64,000 nucleotides of DNA from Ornithinibacillus gellani (GTDB taxonomy: Bacteria > Bacillota > Bacilli > Bacillales > Amphibacillaceae): contig NZ_QTSZ01000004.1 in the NCBI RefSeq assembly GCF_003730295.1, positions 1-64,000 on the forward strand. The letters run 5' to 3'. Under the pieces are notes generated by a model. It was not told the DNA's origin. It made no database searches and saw nothing but the letters and a program-made list of their open reading frames with translations. The translations under genes were made by a program, and so were the position numbers. Positions 60,001-64,000 of this stretch are shown in pieces (within the stretch, counting starts at the first letter, position 1; each line of letters begins with the position of its first letter).

Positions 60001-63000
60001 ATGTTCAACAGGTAGCTCCAAAAGGTGTAACTGTTCATGTCAAAAAAGAAAAATTGTCCTCTAAAGCATATAAAGTAGAACCAAATCATCCACTGATTAA
60101 AAAGGCTGCTGAAAGCTACACAGAAGCCTTTGGCAAGGAAACCCTGTTTATTAGAATGGGTGGATCGATACCTGTTGTAGAATGGATAGAGGATATTTAT
60201 CAAATTCCAATTGTTTTACTGGGTTTTGGTACACCAGAGGATCGTTTGCATTCACCAAATGAAAGCTTTCCATTGGATAGCTATGATAAGGGCATGGAGA
60301 CGTTGGTCCATTATTGGACAAAGATTCAACATAATGAAATGAAATAGAATCGACCCTATATACCACATCATTTCCTTAATACAGCTTCATTATAATATAA
60401 AAATCCAAATTGAAAATCTGCTCTATGTCAGCAGATTTTTCAATTTGGATATACGTTATGAAAGGTATGGGTTAATTGAAACCATTCCCGAATCCGCAGG
60501 CACCTACAATGATTAATAATATAAACAATACTACAATCAAAGCAAAGCCTGTGCCGAATTCTCCTCCACAGCCACCACCGTAGCTCATGTTCCGAACACC
60601 TCCTTTATATCAACATGGCGAAGGTTTACCACCAGCCGCCACCGTATCCGCCGCCGCAGTAATTGTCGCCATAATCATAGGTACCTTGATTGCCATATCC
60701 GCTGGCGCCAACAATCACCAGAAGGATAAACAATACTACCACAAAAGCAAAGCCATTATTCCTTTTCTCTCCTTGTTCCTTGCTCATTATCCCACCTCCC
60801 TTCTTACCAATGTATGATTGGGATATATAAGGTGTTAGGGCGAATGTCCCTATAACTGGGAAAAAACCTATTGTTTCATATGGTTTGCTCTGCAGAAAAA
60901 ATAACTTTATGATAAACTTTAGATTGATTGTTTATCGCAGTGCAGCCGTCAGTAAGACTCCGACTTTAAAAATTCGAAGGAAACTAAGAATTGCTGACAG
61001 TAAAGGCTCGATTACTAACAATCAGTGGGGGATAGGGGAACGAAGACTAACCCTACTACACGCTGTGGTAACGTCTGGATAATCTACTTCCTGTGTAGGC
61101 CCACCCCCATTGATTGAAGTTTCACTTTTCATGGTTCACGTCGGAATAAGCTGTAAACATAATATGTATATGTAGAAAATGGATGGAAAGGAACATGTAT
61201 GATGATTACACGAAAAAGTAAAAGAGAAATTGAGCAAATGCAGCAAGCAGCAGATATTTTAATTGCTTGTCATAAAAAAATCGCAGAGATGATCAAACCA
61301 GGTCTTACGACAATGGAAATTGAAGATTTTGTAGAAGACTTTTTAAAACAACATGATGCAACTCCAGAACAAAAAGGATTTAGCGGATATCGCTACGCTA
61401 CCTGCGCTTCCATTAATGATGAAATTTGCCACGGTTTTCCACGGCATGAAAAATTAAATGATGGGGATATCGTTACTATTGATATGGTGGTAAATTATAA
61501 GGGGGGATTAGCTGATTCGGCATGGACATATGCTGTTGGCAATGTGGATGAAAAGGGTAAGCGTCTCATGGAGGTTACCGAAGAATCCTTGTATCGTGGA
61601 ATTGCCGTTGCTAAAGCAGGTAATCGAATTGGTGACATTGGCCACGCCATACAAAGCTATGCAGAGGCAGAGGGTTTTTCTGTTGTACGTGACTTTACCG
61701 GCCATGGTATAGGACCAACCATTCATGAAGAGCCACATATACCGCATTTTGGATTACCTCATAAAGGACTACGGCTAAAAGAGGGAATGGTCATTACAAT
61801 TGAGCCGATGATCAACGAAGGTACATGGCAAAGTCAAATGGATGATAATGGCTGGACGGCAAGAACAACAGACGGCGGACGTTCGGCACAGTATGAGCAT
61901 ACAATTGTTATTACAGCAGACGAACCGCTCATTTTAACAGAACAAAATCCAAAATAATGAATAATGAAACGAATTATAACAAAAAGACAGCTGCCTCACG
62001 CTGTCTTTTTGTTATGGTTTTTTATCGATCAACAGCCAGTAAAGGCCTGTTTGTTCAACTAACAATCAATGGGGAAAGTGCGAAACGCCCACTGATTGAA
62101 GTTTCACATTAACTTCAATTTGTTGGATGATGTTTGATTCCCTTACCACCAAATAAAACGGTAATGATGGGACTAAGCAGACAGAAAAAGGCGAATGGTA
62201 AATAGGTGAGTACAGGTACGCCTAGTACATCAGCGATAAATACCCCACAAACACTCCATGGTACAAGTGGATTGATAACCGTTCCAGCATCTTCAAGTGT
62301 TCTGGACAGCACCTTATTCGGAATCTGTTGTTGCTGGTAAATATTTTTATACGTTTCACCGGTCAGCATGATGGATAAATATTGCTCACCAATTAGTACG
62401 TTAATGCCGATAGCAGTTGCTGCTGTAGACAAAATAATGAGTCGCAGCTTTTTTAATTTCGCTTGGATAGATGCAAGCATGGTTGGAATAATCCCGGTTA
62501 CAAATAGTAAGCCGCCAAACCCGAGTGCAAGAATGACAAGTGATACAGTAAATAACATACTGTTCATTCCGCCTTTCGATAATAAATCATTTACCGGTTC
62601 AAAGTTCGTTGAAGCGGTATATCCTTCAAACCAATACTCCCATAGCTGAGTGAAAGGAATATGATTTACGATAAAAGCAAGACTAGTTGCAACAAGGCTG
62701 CTCACTCCAATTGCAATAAAAGCTGGGATTTTATAAATGGTACAAATAATAAGTACAATTAATGGGATCCAGGAAGTCCAGTGAATCAATTGTGTTTCAG
62801 CTAGTGCTGATTGATAGCTTAGTGCTGCTTCTGGAGAAATTTGCCCCTTAGGTGATAGAAAAACATATATTATAAATGAAATAATAAATGCTGGTATGGT
62901 CGTTAAACTAATATGCTTTATATGCTCAAAAAGATCAACCTGCACAATTGTCGAGGCAAGGTTTGTTGTATCGGACAATGGAGACATTTTATCACCAAAA

Positions 63001-64000
63001 AAGGCTCCAGACACTACTGCACCCGCAGTGATGGCCAAAGATGCATCGTTGGCACTTGCCATTCCAATGAAAGCAACACCGATTGTTGCAGTAGTTGTTA
63101 ACGAGCTACCGAGCGATACACCAATCAACGCAGTAGCTGCAAATACGATGGCATAAAACCATGTACCACCAATCAGTTGAAACCCTACATTCATGAGTAA
63201 AGGTATGGTTCCACTTACCATCCAGCTACTAATCAATATGCCAATTAATAAAAAAAGAAATATAGCCCCCATGCCAGTTTTAGCACCATCTACCATGGCC
63301 AATTGTAAATCTGAGAAAGAAATTCTTTTTATCAGTCCAAATACAATTAGTAAAAATATTCCAAGTAAAATCGGAATATGTGGTACTGTTCCTAATCCAA
63401 TAATAAAATAACTTATGATTCCAATGATTAATATCGATAAAAGTAATGATTCTATAAGCAATGGCTTATGTTTGGGTTCAATGGGAAACATATTGATTCT
63501 CCTTCATGATGTAAATTAAAAAAGCTCCGTCCCCAAAAATAGGGACGAAGCTTACTCCGCGATACCACCCTGATTGACAGTTCTAATGAAACTGTCCAGC
63601 TCAATCGGTTAAATCCATTCAAACAAAATGTGTAATTCAATCATTTATCTGCCAGAGTTTACATCATCCACTCTGTTTCTTTATGCTGCTTGATAAATAT
63701 TTACTGCGCATTTTTGGATTTATATGCAATATATGATTGTAAATTACTATACAGCTAGTTGTTTGCTATTGTCAATCCTTGAAGTTTGAAAATGAAGTTC
63801 TTTTTATATTTCGAGAAATCAGTTATAATGATTAGAATTTCATGTGTGCGAGAAGAGGTAGAGGCGATATGGAACAAATGGATATCAAGCAGCACCGTTC
63901 ACAGCGAGTGATGATGCTGAGGCGTGGAATGACAGTTGGAATACCAATTATGTTAGGTTATTTACCAATTGCTATTACATATGGTGTACTTGCCAAACAG

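Overview
The window is AT-rich chromosomal DNA of a spore-forming, probably halotolerant member of the Bacillaceae (Oceanobacillus/Virgibacillus-like). The evidence is a gerA-type germination operon, sigI-rsgI, YhcN/YlaJ and YjcZ sporulation-type proteins, T-box leaders, a B. subtilis-type Fnr with a C-terminal cysteine cluster, CydS with cydAB, a queG-yhbB-trmL block in B. subtilis order, and a glycine betaine (Opu) transporter. No prophage, complete insertion sequence, CRISPR array or rRNA operon was seen.

Layout. 1-6 kb: tail of a secreted protein, an NRDE-family protein, a HAD phosphatase, and serA with a class V aminotransferase. 6-10.5 kb, all on the minus strand: a 31-residue membrane ORF, cydA, cydB and cydS, then a CopD-like gene and menA behind a predicted Fnr site. 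10.7-19 kb: an MFS exporter, DnaQ-like exonuclease, GumN/TraB-like lipoprotein, VOC protein, nucleotidyltransferase, acetyltransferase, DJ-1 protein, carboxylesterase and DNA glycosylase, plus two unassigned structured RNAs. 19.5-29.7 kb: a reductase, a T-box-controlled SAM hydrolase, YhgE, a hydrolase, an S9 peptidase, D-amino acid transaminase and fnr. 29.8-33.4 kb: a tRNA-Gly gene preceded by four tandem 5' tRNA halves, then queG, yhbB-like, trmL and a small exported-peptide ORF. 34-44.4 kb: odhAB, a MATE exporter, an isolated MurG paralog and an opu operon. 44.5-49.5 kb: ger operon, carbonic anhydrase and a small zinc protein. 49.7-57.2 kb: a leader peptide with attenuator before a BmrCD-like ABC pair, a serine protease, and sigI-rsgI. 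57.2-64 kb: YhdB-like, YhcN/YlaJ-like, luxS, dipeptidase, two YjcZ genes, map, a T-box-controlled NhaC transporter and the start of azlC.

How the genes connect. cydAB(S), menA, fnr and odhAB belong to respiration and central metabolism. The same 14-bp Fnr-like site lies at exactly -41.5 in front of fnr itself and of the copD-like/menA pair. Two transport or metabolic genes are behind amino-acid-sensing T-boxes, with candidate Met and Tyr specifiers.

Most unusual features. (1) Four tandem units of about 154 bp each begin with the 5' half of the adjacent tRNA-Gly, cut just inside the anticodon loop, and continue into a shared foldable segment with one compensatory base pair. (2) A dispersed repeat family of about 153 bp is docked, in the same orientation, within a few bases of the stop codon of four different genes. 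(3) There are two promoter-hairpin-terminator units with no protein.
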